Shown piece after piece: positions 1 through 9,900 of a DNA stretch of 41,809 bases. Below the pieces are notes generated by a model, which was not told the origin of the DNA, made no database searches, and saw only the letters and a program-made list of their open reading frames with translations. How positions within the stretch are numbered: the stretch's first letter is position 1; the number at the start of each line of letters is the position of its first letter. The translations under genes and the position numbers were made by a program. This stretch comes from an uncultured Dysgonomonas sp. (GTDB lineage: Bacteria; Bacteroidota; Bacteroidia; Bacteroidales; Dysgonomonadaceae), in the NCBI GenBank assembly GCA_937995835.1, contig CALKIV010000021.1, positions 1-41,809 on the forward strand, given 5' to 3'.

Positions 1-97
1 CTGATAGACACCACAAAACAGAGAGTAATATTTTCTAAACTTTTTAAAACAAATACCAGACAAAACTAAAAACAAGGAAAATGTGGAGACAATAAGC

Positions 98-1102
98 TTA
101 GAAGAAGTTCATAAAATTAGGCTTAATAACAAACCCGATTCTTAATCTTTGGCGATGTTGCTTGTAATCTAACATAGACTCTCCATATCCATTATAATAT
201 TCGAGGAATAGAAATTGATTGCTATCATTAAAGATACGGGCCGCTGCTTGCAATGTCACATTATGATTTAGATTCCATCCCTTTCTTTTGGTCACACTCA
301 TTCCTAAGATATATTGTTTGTTCGGGCTAGTATACTCTAATGACATGTTAGCCCATCCAGAATACTCTACTATATCTTTATTTCCTTCGCCATCTACTAT
401 AGGAATCCAGACTTCAGATTCAAGCATCCAATGTTCATGCAAAATAAAAGTCGAAGCAAATGTGACTTTGTTCCAACTGCGTGAGTCTATCCCATCCTTT
501 CCATTTGATTCGTGTTCAAACTGCAAAGCTATAGATCCCAAAAGTCTATTTTTATAAACGAGTGCTTTACCAATACCTACTGCAGGGTTGTAATTAAGAT
601 CCCTAAAAGGGAATGACTCTTTAAATACATCCCAGAAAGCCTTCTGTGTGTATGTTAAATAGAGATACGTTTTGAATGGCAATGTACTGTTGGTCAAACG
701 ATGGCGAATACTTACCTGAAATTTGGCATCCGAGTTCCAACGTGTTGGTGTGGTAAACATCTGCGTACCAACAATGAAGAAGTTATCTTTATAGATCCCA
801 AATGGAGGTAAAGCATCCAGTTTATTAATAATACTGTCTGCATTGCTTAACTTTTTAGATTCTCCAAAAAGGGAGCTAAATATCTTATCTGTTTGTTCTT
901 CGAGGCGCTGAGGATCATACTTGGGAATTATACTCTTTTTTACATTCTGATTTAATACAGAATCATTTGGCAAACTATCAGTTTCCAAAGTCTCATTTGT
1001 ATATTCGTGTTGATATCCGATTTCGGATTGTTGCGATTTTGCAGTTCCAACGCTCAACAAGAGCATCCCTACAAGGGAGAATATTAATCTACTTCTTTTC
1101 AT
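98..1102 (-). CDS. pldA: Outer-membrane phospholipase A (PldA/OMPLA family)
   Basis: This 334-residue protein is an outer-membrane phospholipase A1-type enzyme that hydrolyses acyl chains of phospholipids in the outer leaflet. Residues 1-23 look like a signal peptide (MKRSRL start, hydrophobic stretch, cleavage near AKS-QQ). A polar linker to about residue 100 precedes the barrel. The OMPLA catalytic set is visible as H197, S199 (EHESNG) and N211 (RSWN), with the same 14-residue H-to-N spacing as E. coli H142/S144/N156. The conserved YNGYGESMLDY motif (303-313) follows, and the chain ends in Phe, typical of a barrel terminus. It lies 72 bases after ansA on the same strand and has its own possible promoter box. 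Family assignment is firm; the in vivo role is inferred. Confidence 0.9.
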   Translation of the reverse strand: MKRSRLIFSLVGMLLLSVGTAKSQQSEIGYQHEYTNETLETDSLPNDSVLNQNVKKSIIPKYDPQRLEEQTDKIFSSLFGESKKLSNADSIINKLDALPPFGIYKDNFFIVGTQMFTTPTRWNSDAKFQVSIRHRLTNSTLPFKTYLYLTYTQKAFWDVFKESFPFRDLNYNPAVGIGKALVYKNRLLGSIALQFEHESNGKDGIDSRSWNKVTFASTFILHEHWMLESEVWIPIVDGEGNKDIVEYSGWANMSLEYTSPNKQYILGMSVTKRKGWNLNHNVTLQAAARIFNDSNQFLFLEYYNGYGESMLDYKQHRQRLRIGFVIKPNFMNFF

Positions 1103-1123
1103 TATATCCGTTTACAAAGGGAA

Positions 1124-1131
1124 CAAATATA
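1124..1131 (-). promoter_or_regulatory. Possible -7 promoter box for pldA
   Basis: Read on the minus strand the bases are TATATTTG, matching the Bacteroidetes -7 consensus TAnnTTTG, about 20 bases before the pldA start. I see no convincing -33 TTTG at the right spacing, so this is a weak call. Confidence 0.35.
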
Positions 1132-1174
1132 ACAAAAATAAGCAACAGTAGGTGAGAATTAGAATAAGTATAAA

Positions 1175-2236
1175 CTAAAATTTGATTCTACTTCCTTCTG
1201 TTATTGTTATTTCTCCTGTCAAGGAGCGAAGCATTCTTTTTTCAACATCTTTAGCACCATACCTGTGTCCGAGTAAGAGCATTAACTTTGTAATAGCTGA
1301 TTCGAGGGTTATATCGTAACCACTTATCACGCCTGCTTTCAAGAGGGCTTGTCCTGTTAAATATCTTGTCATATCTACAAAGCCGACTTTACACTGTGTT
1401 ACGTTCACTACAACGATTCCTCTTTTAACTGCATCTGCAATTAAGTTTAAGAACCAATCTGAAAGAGGAGCATTACCTGTCCCGTAAGTCTCAATAACAA
1501 CCCCTTTCAATCCTTCGATGCTCAAGATAGTTCGAACTGTTTTTTCGGTTATTCCTGGGAATATATTTAGAACAACAACATTTGTATCTAACTCATAATG
1601 GAAAGTCAATTTCCCCTTTGTCAAAGAAGGTAGAAATGCTGTTTCATCGTAGCGTATTTCGATTCCAGATTTTGCTAAGTTAGGGTGATTATATGACTTA
1701 AAAGCATTAAAGTTATCTGCATTCATTTTAGTCGTTCTATTTCCTCGCATCAGATCGTTTTGAAAAAACACACAAACTTCAGATATGATAGGATTACCAG
1801 ATGTATCTTTATCAGCTGCAATTTCTAATGCTGTGATCAAATTTTCACGGGCATCTGTCCTTAGTTTGCCGATTGGCAATTGAGCACCAGTAAGCACCAC
1901 TGGCTTAGTTAGGTTTTCGAGCATGAAGCTAAGCGCAGAGGCTGTGTAAGACATCGTATCTGTTCCATGTAAAATAACAAAGCCATCGTATTTTGAATAA
2001 TTATCTTCAATCATCTTGACCATCTTGATCCAATGCTCCGGCATGATATCAGATGAATCAATGACAGGATCGAATACAATGGGATCGACATGAAACTTCA
2101 GTCGCTGGATTTCCGGCAACTTATCTTTCAAGTGTGCAAAATTAAAAGGCTCTAAAGTGCCAGTTATGGCATTCTCTACCATTCCTATTGTCCCCCCTGT
2201 GTAGATTAGGAGTACCCTCGCATTAGCATCAATCAT
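1175..2236 (-). CDS. ansA: L-asparaginase, type I (cytoplasmic)
   Basis: This 353-residue protein hydrolyses L-asparagine to aspartate and ammonia. No signal peptide is present, which fits the cytoplasmic type I enzyme. The first catalytic threonine lies in YTGGTIGM (T16) and the second catalytic pair in HGTDTM (T92, D93), followed by LTGAQLPIG around residues 116-124, all family hallmarks. Length is close to that of E. coli AnsA (about 338). It follows the TatD-type gene by 59 bases on the same strand and may be co-transcribed with it. No terminator hairpin was seen after the gene. Confidence 0.95.
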   Translation of the reverse strand: MIDANARVLLIYTGGTIGMVENAITGTLEPFNFAHLKDKLPEIQRLKFHVDPIVFDPVIDSSDIMPEHWIKMVKMIEDNYSKYDGFVILHGTDTMSYTASALSFMLENLTKPVVLTGAQLPIGKLRTDARENLITALEIAADKDTSGNPIISEVCVFFQNDLMRGNRTTKMNADNFNAFKSYNHPNLAKSGIEIRYDETAFLPSLTKGKLTFHYELDTNVVVLNIFPGITEKTVRTILSIEGLKGVVIETYGTGNAPLSDWFLNLIADAVKRGIVVVNVTQCKVGFVDMTRYLTGQALLKAGVISGYDITLESAITKLMLLLGHRYGAKDVEKRMLRSLTGEITITEGSRIKF

Positions 2237-2295
2237 ATTTTACATTTTAGATATCGCGAAAATAATCATTTTATCACAAACACCATCAATAAAAG

Positions 2296-2946
2296 CTAAA
2301 AAATGAACATCAAACTTACATTTTGATTTATTTCCTTCTGTAAAGCAGCTTCTTTACAAGCTAAATCTGCACTAACATCGTGATAGAGATCAATTATATT
2401 TAGAGGTTGATCATCTGTCTCCAAAAACAGAGATCTTGGAAAAGCTACTTCAACAGCATCTTTTTTATAATATTTCCCAAATGAAAGCATAAATCCTAAT
2501 TCGATCAACTGTTGCGCTTGTTCTCTTCCTCCTCTAAAACCATGAATAATCCATGGCTTTAGAGGATTATATTTTTTATACACTTTAATTAACTCATCCC
2601 ACGCTCTAACACAATGAATAACAACTGGCAAATCTAGCACAATAGAGAGCTCCACTTGTTTTTCAAAAAGCTCTAATTGATCAACCATTGGAGCCTCAGC
2701 CAATTTGTCCAAACCAATTTCTCCTATTGCAACAATCCTCTTATTCTTCTGTGTTATATATCTTTTCAAAAGGTCGATATCTACCTGCGAATTATTCACA
2801 TCCCATGGATGTATTCCTACTGAATAATAAATATTAGGACTCACCGGTTCTACTCCTGATAATATTTCATCCTGAGACAAGTTGTACACAGACACAACAT
2901 TCCTGTCTTGATCTTCTCGATGGGTATGAATATTATAATAAGGCAT
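2296..2946 (-). CDS. TatD-family metal-dependent hydrolase (short form)
   Basis: This 216-residue protein belongs to the TatD amidohydrolase-like family (metal-dependent deoxyribonuclease or hydrolase). The metal ligands can be read in order: H7 and H9 (IHTHR), E76 (IGEIGLD), H111 (VIHCVRA), H135 (IIHGFRG) and D178 (ETDD). It is about 40 residues shorter than typical TatD proteins (about 260), mainly from compact loops and a short C-terminus, but no ligand is lost. The gene lies 136 bases after folE, beyond a strong terminator, so it probably starts its own transcript. The exact substrate is unknown. Confidence 0.85.
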   Translation of the reverse strand: MPYYNIHTHREDQDRNVVSVYNLSQDEILSGVEPVSPNIYYSVGIHPWDVNNSQVDIDLLKRYITQKNKRIVAIGEIGLDKLAEAPMVDQLELFEKQVELSIVLDLPVVIHCVRAWDELIKVYKKYNPLKPWIIHGFRGGREQAQQLIELGFMLSFGKYYKKDAVEVAFPRSLFLETDDQPLNIIDLYHDVSADLACKEAALQKEINQNVSLMFIF

Positions 2947-3016
2947 TAATCGATTTTAGTTAAAATGTCAATTTAGATAAAAGAGAATGAAAGGTAACAA
3001 TTAAAATGTAAAGAGA

Positions 3017-3060
3017 ACAAAAAATCCATCTTGTTTAATATTTATACTACAAGATGGATT
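3017..3060 (-). terminator. Rho-independent terminator after folE
   Basis: An 11-bp perfect inverted repeat (3023-3033 with 3050-3060; arms AATCCATCTTG and CAAGATGGATT) is followed on the minus strand by a run of T residues (3022 down to 3019). It sits just downstream of the folE stop and closes the six-gene minus-strand run. Confidence 0.85.
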
Positions 3061-3082
3061 CCTTTTATCATATGTTCTTAGT

Positions 3083-3652
3083 TCAAACGTTCCGTATCAA
3101 ACTAATAAATTCTTCTCGAGTTTTGGCTTGGTTAAACGCTCCTGTGAAATCCGATGTCGTGGTCAGTGAATTTTGTTTTTGCACACCACGCATCTGCATA
3201 CACATATGCTGCGCCTCAATAACCACCATAACCCCTAATGGGTTTAATGTTTGTTGAATACATTCTTTAATCTGTAGAGTCAATCGTTCTTGAACTTGCA
3301 GTCTGCGAGCAAAAACATCTACTACTCGTGCCACCTTACTCAATCCTGTTATATATCCATTAGGAATATAAGCTACATGAGCTTTCCCCCAAAAAGGGAG
3401 CATATGATGTTCACAAAGCGAATAGAAATCAATATTCTTAACGATAACCATTTGGCTATAATCTTCTTTAAATAAAGCTTTTTCTAAAATAGCCTTAGGA
3501 TCTTCATGATAGCCTTTAGTCAGAAAACGCATAGCCTTGGCCACACGAAGAGGTGTATCTTGCAAGCCTTCACGGCTAGTATCCTCACCTAAAAAAGATA
3601 ATATATCTTTATAATTTGAAGCTAGACTGTCTAGTCTTTTCTTTTCATCCAT
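3083..3652 (-). CDS. folE: GTP cyclohydrolase I
   Basis: FolE (189 aa) converts GTP to 7,8-dihydroneopterin triphosphate, the first step of folate or pterin synthesis. The zinc ligands C80, H83 and C151 are spaced exactly as in the E. coli enzyme (C110, H113, C181), within LCEHHMLPF and QHMCMQMRG. The RVVDVFARRLQVQE stretch (109-122) and TTTSDFTGAF (164-173) are also diagnostic. It is the last gene of the minus-strand run, 17 bases after the SPOR gene, and is followed by a terminator. A FolK-like protein of the same pathway is encoded separately at 13059-13460. Confidence 0.97.
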   Translation of the reverse strand: MDEKKRLDSLASNYKDILSFLGEDTSREGLQDTPLRVAKAMRFLTKGYHEDPKAILEKALFKEDYSQMVIVKNIDFYSLCEHHMLPFWGKAHVAYIPNGYITGLSKVARVVDVFARRLQVQERLTLQIKECIQQTLNPLGVMVVIEAQHMCMQMRGVQKQNSLTTTSDFTGAFNQAKTREEFISLIRNV

Positions 3653-3669
3653 AATTTATAGAACGGATA

Positions 3670-4179
3670 TTACCGATTAAGGGGTCTTCTAATTACATCA
3701 CTAACTACATACATTTCTTTTCCAAAAGAAGGAAATGCCTCTTTCATGGGACCCAATAATGCTTCTGCTTCAGAACGAGTCAAAAAGTTTCCAACACGCA
3801 AACGCCATGTAGGAGGCTCATAGGTCACCAATGCTTGATGTTCTGGAAACGACTCACGAATTAGACGTTGTTTTGATTCTGCTTCAGCTCTAGATTTATT
3901 TTGATTGTTTCCCGAAAACACTTGTATTTTATACCCATTGACTTTTTCGTCGCTAAGGCGAATCACATTAGAGGTGTCGCTATTTACATTATACAAGGCT
4001 AAGCTATCATCAATGCTTTCATCCTGCATCACTCTAACTCTCCCCTGCCCCACTTTTTTCTTATTGATATCGTCAACGATAGACTGTGTTCCTTGAAAAG
4101 CTGTTCCTTGCTGAGCAAATGCAAATGACACTGAGAACACGAATAAACTTAAAAGAATGTATAGTTTTTTTTGTGACAT
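3670..4179 (-). CDS. Secreted SPOR-domain protein
   Basis: The protein of 169 residues starts with a clear signal peptide (MSQKKLYILLSLFVFSV, cleavage near FAFA-QQG). Its C-terminal half is a SPOR domain (about residues 81-162; YKIQVFSG, RAEAESKQ, WRLRVGNF, SRSEAEAL-like pattern), which in other bacteria binds denuded peptidoglycan glycan strands at the division septum. I chose the ATG at 4179 because a GTG start 14 codons upstream would put a charged segment before the signal peptide. It sits between tpiA and folE. A role in cell-wall or division biology is inferred from the domain only. Confidence 0.85.
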   Translation of the reverse strand: MSQKKLYILLSLFVFSVSFAFAQQGTAFQGTQSIVDDINKKKVGQGRVRVMQDESIDDSLALYNVNSDTSNVIRLSDEKVNGYKIQVFSGNNQNKSRAEAESKQRLIRESFPEHQALVTYEPPTWRLRVGNFLTRSEAEALLGPMKEAFPSFGKEMYVVSDVIRRPLNR

Positions 4180-4196
4180 ATCCCTTTTTGTAAAAT

Positions 4197-4228
4197 ATAG
4201 CAAGTGTCTGTCAACAAACACTTGCTAT
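4197..4228 (-). terminator. Hairpin between tpiA and the SPOR gene
   Basis: An 11-bp perfect inverted repeat (4197-4207 with 4218-4228, 10-base loop) is followed on the minus strand by ATTTTAC. The T-run is short, so this could be a partial terminator or attenuator reducing read-through from tpiA into the SPOR gene and folE, or an mRNA 3'-end stabiliser. Confidence 0.5.
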
Positions 4229-4251
4229 AAGATAATATAGTATTTTTTTAC

Positions 4252-5007
4252 TTATTTGAAAGCCTCAATGATAGGCATGAATTTTGAAACTTCTAAAGAA
4301 GCTCCACCAATCAATCCTCCATCAATATCAGGACAAGCGAACAACTCAGGAGCGTTTCCTGCATTAGCGCTACCTCCATAAAGAATCGTAGTGTTATCTG
4401 CTACTTCTTTTCCATATTTACCAGCAATAGTTTTACGGATATGAGCATGAATTTCTTGTGCTTGATCTGATGTAGCAGTCAATCCTGTACCGATAGCCCA
4501 TACTGGCTCATAAGCAACAACGATTTTAGAAAAATCAGCTGCAGAAAGATTGAATAGAGCATCTGTTACTTGTTTATCAACAACAGCGAAGTGTTTTCCA
4601 GCTTCTCTTTCTTCTTTTGTTTCTCCGATACAGAAGATAGGAGTTAATTTATTCTCTAGTGCTAAAAGAACTTTTTCTTTAAGAATAGCATCAGTTTCTC
4701 CATAATATTGACGTCTCTCAGAGTGACCAAGGATTGCATATTTAGCTCCGGTAGAAGCAACCATAGCAGCCGATGTTTCTCCTGTGTAAGCTCCAGAGGC
4801 TTTGTCTGCACTGTTTTGAGATGCCACTGCGAATGTGCTTCCTGCTTCTGCAGCCACACTTGCTAGATGAGTAGCTGGTGCTCCAATGATAACATCACAT
4901 TTTAGTGATTTTCCTGCTAAAGCCGCATTAAGTTCTTTTGCAAAAGCAACTCCTTCTTGAAGAGTTTTGTTCATCTTCCAGTTTCCTGCAACAATTTTTT
5001 TTCTCAT
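4252..5007 (-). CDS. tpiA: Triosephosphate isomerase
   Basis: TpiA (251 aa) interconverts dihydroxyacetone phosphate and glyceraldehyde-3-phosphate in glycolysis. The catalytic residues are present: N9 and K11 (GNWKMN), H95 (GHSERR) and E167 (AYEPVWAIGTG). The phosphate-binding motifs LYGGSAN (209-215) and GLIGGASL (231-238) follow. Length is standard. It lies 26 bases after the DoxX-like gene in the minus-strand run. The final isomerase product also arises from the KDPG aldolase encoded at 18354, but the two loci are not physically linked. Confidence 0.98.
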   Translation of the reverse strand: MRKKIVAGNWKMNKTLQEGVAFAKELNAALAGKSLKCDVIIGAPATHLASVAAEAGSTFAVASQNSADKASGAYTGETSAAMVASTGAKYAILGHSERRQYYGETDAILKEKVLLALENKLTPIFCIGETKEEREAGKHFAVVDKQVTDALFNLSAADFSKIVVAYEPVWAIGTGLTATSDQAQEIHAHIRKTIAGKYGKEVADNTTILYGGSANAGNAPELFACPDIDGGLIGGASLEVSKFMPIIEAFK

Positions 5008-5033
5008 AATTAAGATATATATTTTGATTTTAA

Positions 5034-6353
5034 TTAACTCTCTGGTTCTTGTTTTTTCCTTCTGAATGCATAAAAGTCAAAAATTTTCAGAAGTAACAAA
5101 GGTACAAAAAACATAATACTTATGGTGATTAAATTAAATTTATCCTCCTTCTTTATGTCAATCATTTGTCCTAAAGGTAATGTATCTAATGATGCTGTCA
5201 GTTCTTCTTCTTGAGGGATCTCAATATCTGCCCACTTATTGACAACGATGCCATCTTTTAGCAAAAGAATTGCTGGATTGGTTCGCGCCATGGTCTTCAA
5301 TACACGATCGTCCATGAGGCAAAAGTCAAAACGCACTGAATTTTCTTCCACAAAACTAACAATTTCCTCTTCAACAGATGCAGTCAAGACATAGAACTTA
5401 TAGCCATTCATTTTTGCATAATATTCTATATCTTCCACATTACTCAAATAGTTTTCATTTAGTTTTTTGAGCGAGGGAGAAACAACTAGAAATGTATAAT
5501 TGGAGTCCGTCAACACCTCTTCTGTTATATCTTCTTGCTTCAAAAGTTCTTTTCTTGAATTATTGAAGATCAATTGTGTTATTTCAAAGTTGTCTATTTT
5601 AGGTCTCACACCTTCTTTTACAACCCTTGTATCCATTCTGACAAATACCCATGTACTGTCTTCCCAAGGATAGTTGTCTTCCGTAAACTCTTCCTCCACT
5701 CCATCTTTTGCATAAACCAGAATAGACTCTTCTATACTTTCTTTTCCTTCTTCAACCTTCATTCCCTCTTTGATGTCAGCACCTACATGATAGGGCCTAA
5801 AATCTAATATGGGTTCATAAATATAGTTTCGCATCACGAAACCGATAGAAAAGACTATAATAAATAGGAAAGCTATCCAATACGTCTTACCCGTAAAGAT
5901 ATTTCTAATACGCTCACTATAAATAACTGTTACAATGGCGCAGAGCAGTAGTACGATATTTTTATAAAAAGTTTCCCAATTGGAAATTATCAAGAAGTCA
6001 CCAAAACAGCCACAATCAGAGACAGGGTTAGCAATCGCCAAATAAAGAGTCAGAGGTGTCATAAAACACATAACAGCCAACAACAGGCGAGATGTCCAAA
6101 CTCGGTATAAGCCGAAAAGCATAAATGCTCCTAGCATAAACTCCATAATACAGAGTCCTGCTGAAATAGGGAAAGCTAAAAACGAGAAAAAGGAGAGGTC
6201 GAAAGCCAAAAGATAGTCCTCTATTTTGTAGGCTGTACCCCAAGGATCCACGGCTTTGACAAAACCGGAGAACATAAAAGTAACTCCAAGCACTACTCTT
6301 GCTATCTCAACAGCTATTTTCTTTATTCTATCAAATTTCAACTTTGCTTCCAC
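5034..6353 (-). CDS. DoxX/MauE-like membrane protein with periplasmic domain (BT_3928-type)
   Basis: This is a 439-residue inner-membrane protein. The N-terminal third has about five hydrophobic helices (roughly 15-33, 52-80, 88-110, 128-146, 158-176) with a DCGCFGD motif (113-119; C114 and C116), typical of the DoxX/MauE group, whose members are linked to quinone or thiol redox chemistry. A soluble acidic domain of about 210 residues follows, with thioredoxin-like features but no visible CxxC. One more helix lies near 405-428 and the tail is basic. The gene is 27 bases after the DUF1599 gene and 26 before tpiA. I recall this order from Bacteroides genomes. The function is not established. 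Confidence 0.75.
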   Translation of the reverse strand: MEAKLKFDRIKKIAVEIARVVLGVTFMFSGFVKAVDPWGTAYKIEDYLLAFDLSFFSFLAFPISAGLCIMEFMLGAFMLFGLYRVWTSRLLLAVMCFMTPLTLYLAIANPVSDCGCFGDFLIISNWETFYKNIVLLLCAIVTVIYSERIRNIFTGKTYWIAFLFIIVFSIGFVMRNYIYEPILDFRPYHVGADIKEGMKVEEGKESIEESILVYAKDGVEEEFTEDNYPWEDSTWVFVRMDTRVVKEGVRPKIDNFEITQLIFNNSRKELLKQEDITEEVLTDSNYTFLVVSPSLKKLNENYLSNVEDIEYYAKMNGYKFYVLTASVEEEIVSFVEENSVRFDFCLMDDRVLKTMARTNPAILLLKDGIVVNKWADIEIPQEEELTASLDTLPLGQMIDIKKEDKFNLITISIMFFVPLLLLKIFDFYAFRRKKQEPES

Positions 6354-6380
6354 TATCTATTATTAAAATATAAGATTCAC

Positions 6381-6929
6381 TTAAAACTGATCAGGAAATT
6401 CCATTTTAATCAATGCAAATAATGAATAGTTTACCATATCCATATAATTGGCATCTATTCCTTCAGAAACTAAGGTTTTCCCTTTGTTTTCTTCTATCTG
6501 TTTGGTTCTATATATCTTTGTCAAAATAAGATCAGTGTATGAGCTCTGTCTCATAAAACGCCAAGCCTCATCGTAATCGTGATTTTTGGCATACATCAGT
6601 TCTTTAGTGATAGTCATATGTTTATCATAAAGTTCGATGGCCTTATTTTCATCTAAATCTATTTCGTCAGTTATCCCTAGCTCCAGCTGAATCAGACCAA
6701 TGATTCCATAATTTACAATGGCCATAAATTCTGGTCGAATCCCCTCTCCCACTTTACTTACGCCTTTTTGTTCTAGACTTCTGATACGTTTCACTTTGAT
6801 CAAAATCTGATCTGTCACTGATTCTGGTCGTAAAATTCTCCATGAAGCTCCATAGTCCTTTAGCTTCGCGGCAAAGATATTTCTGCAAATACCTATCACA
6901 TGTTCAAACTGCTGATTTGTTTCTGTCAT
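6381..6929 (-). CDS. DUF1599 protein with an internal duplication
   Basis: This 182-residue soluble protein consists of two similar halves (about 21-83 and 114-177). Each has the pattern K-x-DY-x-x-(S/A)WR-x-(L/M)R-x-x-S-x-TD-x-I-L-x-K, then EGI, then (I/V)NY, and ends in LE or ME. This matches the DUF1599 family as I know it, a family of unknown function found in Bacteroidetes. No signal peptide or membrane segment is present. It lies 33 bases after the giant activase gene and 27 before the DoxX-like gene, so it is almost certainly co-transcribed with them. Confidence 0.8.
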   Translation of the reverse strand: MTETNQQFEHVIGICRNIFAAKLKDYGASWRILRPESVTDQILIKVKRIRSLEQKGVSKVGEGIRPEFMAIVNYGIIGLIQLELGITDEIDLDENKAIELYDKHMTITKELMYAKNHDYDEAWRFMRQSSYTDLILTKIYRTKQIEENKGKTLVSEGIDANYMDMVNYSLFALIKMEFPDQF

Positions 6930-6962
6930 TATATTTTGTTTGTCTTCCTTAAAAGACCATTA

Positions 6963-9900
6963 TTATATCATAAAATGTAAGCGATTTTGGAGATTGGTAT
7001 CTGCAATACCTCCATCAATATCCAAATACAAAATGCTCATTTGTGGATACAGCTCCTTGATTCTCTTCTCCACACCCTTGGCTATAATGTGATTAGCGAT
7101 ACAACCAAATGGCTGAAGACAAACTACCTTATTCACTCCACGACGGGCATAATGAGCTATTTCTCCAGGTATTAGCCAACCTTCACCAAACTGATTGGAC
7201 AGATCAACAATCTCTGCGGCTGCCGACGCTTTTGCATAGATAGACTCAGAAGGAGCATGAAACTTAAACTTCTTCATGATTCTTTCTGACTTTTTCACCT
7301 TTCTATTTATATATGCCCAAACAAGAGGTTTCAATGATTTTTCGAAAATAGAAGTTTTACTTGTTCCATTTTCATCATTCACCTTATTGTTTACAAAGAA
7401 CTGCATCAAGAAATCTAGGAGTGGAGGAATAACTACCTCTACATCCTTAGAACGCAACCACTCTGCAATATGAGCTTGTGCATAATTATTATACTTAACA
7501 AAAATTTCGCCTATAAGCCCCACTTTCTCATAAGTTCTATCATAAATTGGGATAGCGTTAAAATCAGCAACAGCTTCTTTTAATAATCTCCAAAGCATCT
7601 TCGGGCTTTTTGCTCTGATGGCATCAGAACCTCGCTCCATATAGAAGTCAAAAGTATCTTTTGCTGCATCTTTGTTTTTCTCTCGTACCGAAATAGAATT
7701 AAACATCTGATATAAAGCATCGCCATAAAGAACAATAGGGACAGCCAACTTCGCTATCTTTTTCCATTGCAACTTAAACTCACTTTCTTCATTCTGATAC
7801 GTTTCTCCAGCACTTAAAGCAATGACAGGGATATCATTAAAACCTGCATTCAACAAGCCTGACTTGATTTGAGCGATATAGTTAGTTGCTCTACATTGTC
7901 CTCCTGTTTGTGTGATTGCAAGTACAATATCCTTTACATCATACACTCCAGACTGCAAAGTATTAATAATATCTCCCAACACGAGCGTTGAAGGATAACA
8001 CACCTCATTGTTACCATAGATGAGCCCTAAATCTGCTGATTTTTTATCCGTTTTTGGTAAATTTTCAACTTTCACCCCCAAGACATCTCCGATTGCAGGA
8101 GCAAATGGAGAAATAAAATCAGCAAGCCATGGCAACAATATCGTCTTATTACTATCTCTTTCTTTTTTGTATGGAGTAGAGTATCCTATATACGAAGTTG
8201 GAGCTTTAGAAGATTGATCCCCCGTCGCTTTCAACGACTCAACCAATGAGCGCAAGCGTAGTCTGACAGAACCGGGGCTAGCGATTTCGTCAATCCGAAG
8301 TACTGTAATATTTTTACCAGCTGCTCTTAATATATCTCGAGTTTCATCCATGAAGAACGAATCAGGACCACATCCAAATGAATTTAGTTGAATCAACTGA
8401 ATATTTGCAGGCAGTTTAGCAACCTCCATGGCTGCTTGCACCACACGATTAGGGTAAGACCATTGCGATACTATATTTAGCTTACGGAATCCTTTACTTT
8501 CAGGTTTACGAAACACATCGTCTGTAAGCACATTAACACCTAAATCGGCCAATATTTGACCCACTTTTTGGTGAATCAATGGATCGGCATGATATGGACG
8601 TCCGGCAACCACAAAGGTCAAGCTTCCATTTTCAACAGCATCATCCAACATCTCTTTTTGAAAGTCGTACAACTCTCCTCTTAGATTCTCCTTTACCTCT
8701 AGAGCCTTTGCAAATGCTTTTTGAAAATCACTTTTCTTTACGCCTAACTCTGATAGATACTTCCAACAACCTGTTTCCAGTATTTTATCTGAGGTAAAAT
8801 TAACTACAGGCTTGTCAAAGGGCATTCCATATCGTCCCTCAGGATCAACAGAACTGCGTATAACATCAGGATAACCTGTTACCACTGGACAATTGAATGA
8901 GTTGGAAGAACTACAAAACTCTTTTTCTTCTTTCGGAATTATCGGATAAAATATCCTATCTACTTTTTGCTCTATCAATGTCAAGATGTGTCCATGAACC
9001 AACTTTGCCGGGAAGCAAATATTATCAGACATCACCCCTCCGACACCTTTTTGATATAGGGGGTAGGTCGATTCAGGAGACAAACGCACATTGAAACCAC
9101 ATTCAGTCAACAGAGTGTGCCAGAATGGATAATTCTCATACATGTTCAACACTCGAGGGATACCAATCGTCTTTCCTTTCTGAATATTTTCGGCTTTAAC
9201 CTCCTTGTCGAAAAGTATCTCATTTTTACGATCGAAGGTATTATAACCTACCACACGATCTACTGCTTTGCTGTGAAAGACCTTTTCACATTTATTTCCT
9301 GCAAAGCTGATGTTCCCGTTCTCAAAACGGAAACGAAGCACTGAACAATTATTTGTGCACCCTTTGCAGGTTAATTCTTTTGTTTCGATAGAAGCCACAT
9401 CCGGTAGACACTCAACTCCTGTGAATTGAGTTTCCAGAGCTTCTTTATTATATAAACGTTGTGCATATAGCGCAGCACCAAGTGCGCCCATCAATTCTGG
9501 GTGATCTGTGGAGCTGACGATTTTACCAGATAACATCTCCAACACTCGATACACTGCATCGTTTCGGAATGTTCCTCCTTGCACAACAATATGCTCTCCA
9601 AGCTCTTTCAGGTTAGAGACTTTCAACACTTTATATAGACAGTTCTTGACAACTGAATAAGCCAAGCCTGCTGCAATATCATCATTACCTGCATTTTCTC
9701 TCAACGACTGCTTTACCATTGAGTTCATAAATACCGTACAACGTGATCCCAAGTCACTAGGGTATTTGGCAAGACAAGCCATTCTTGAAAATTCTTCCAG
9801 CCCTAGATTCATAGATCCTGCAAAGTTTTGCAAGAATGAACCACAACCCGAAGAACATGCCTCATTCAATTCAATATTGGCGATTATACCATTATCAATA

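Noticed and set aside
1..97. Possible end of a gene or terminator at the left edge
   Set aside because: No ORF, hairpin or promoter signal could be supported in these bases.
4180..4221. GTG extension of the SPOR protein
   Set aside because: It would bury the signal peptide and overlaps the hairpin between tpiA and this gene.
4252..5007. tpiA as part of the uronate pathway
   Set aside because: It belongs to a separate conserved minus-strand run 14 kb away; the metabolic link is generic.
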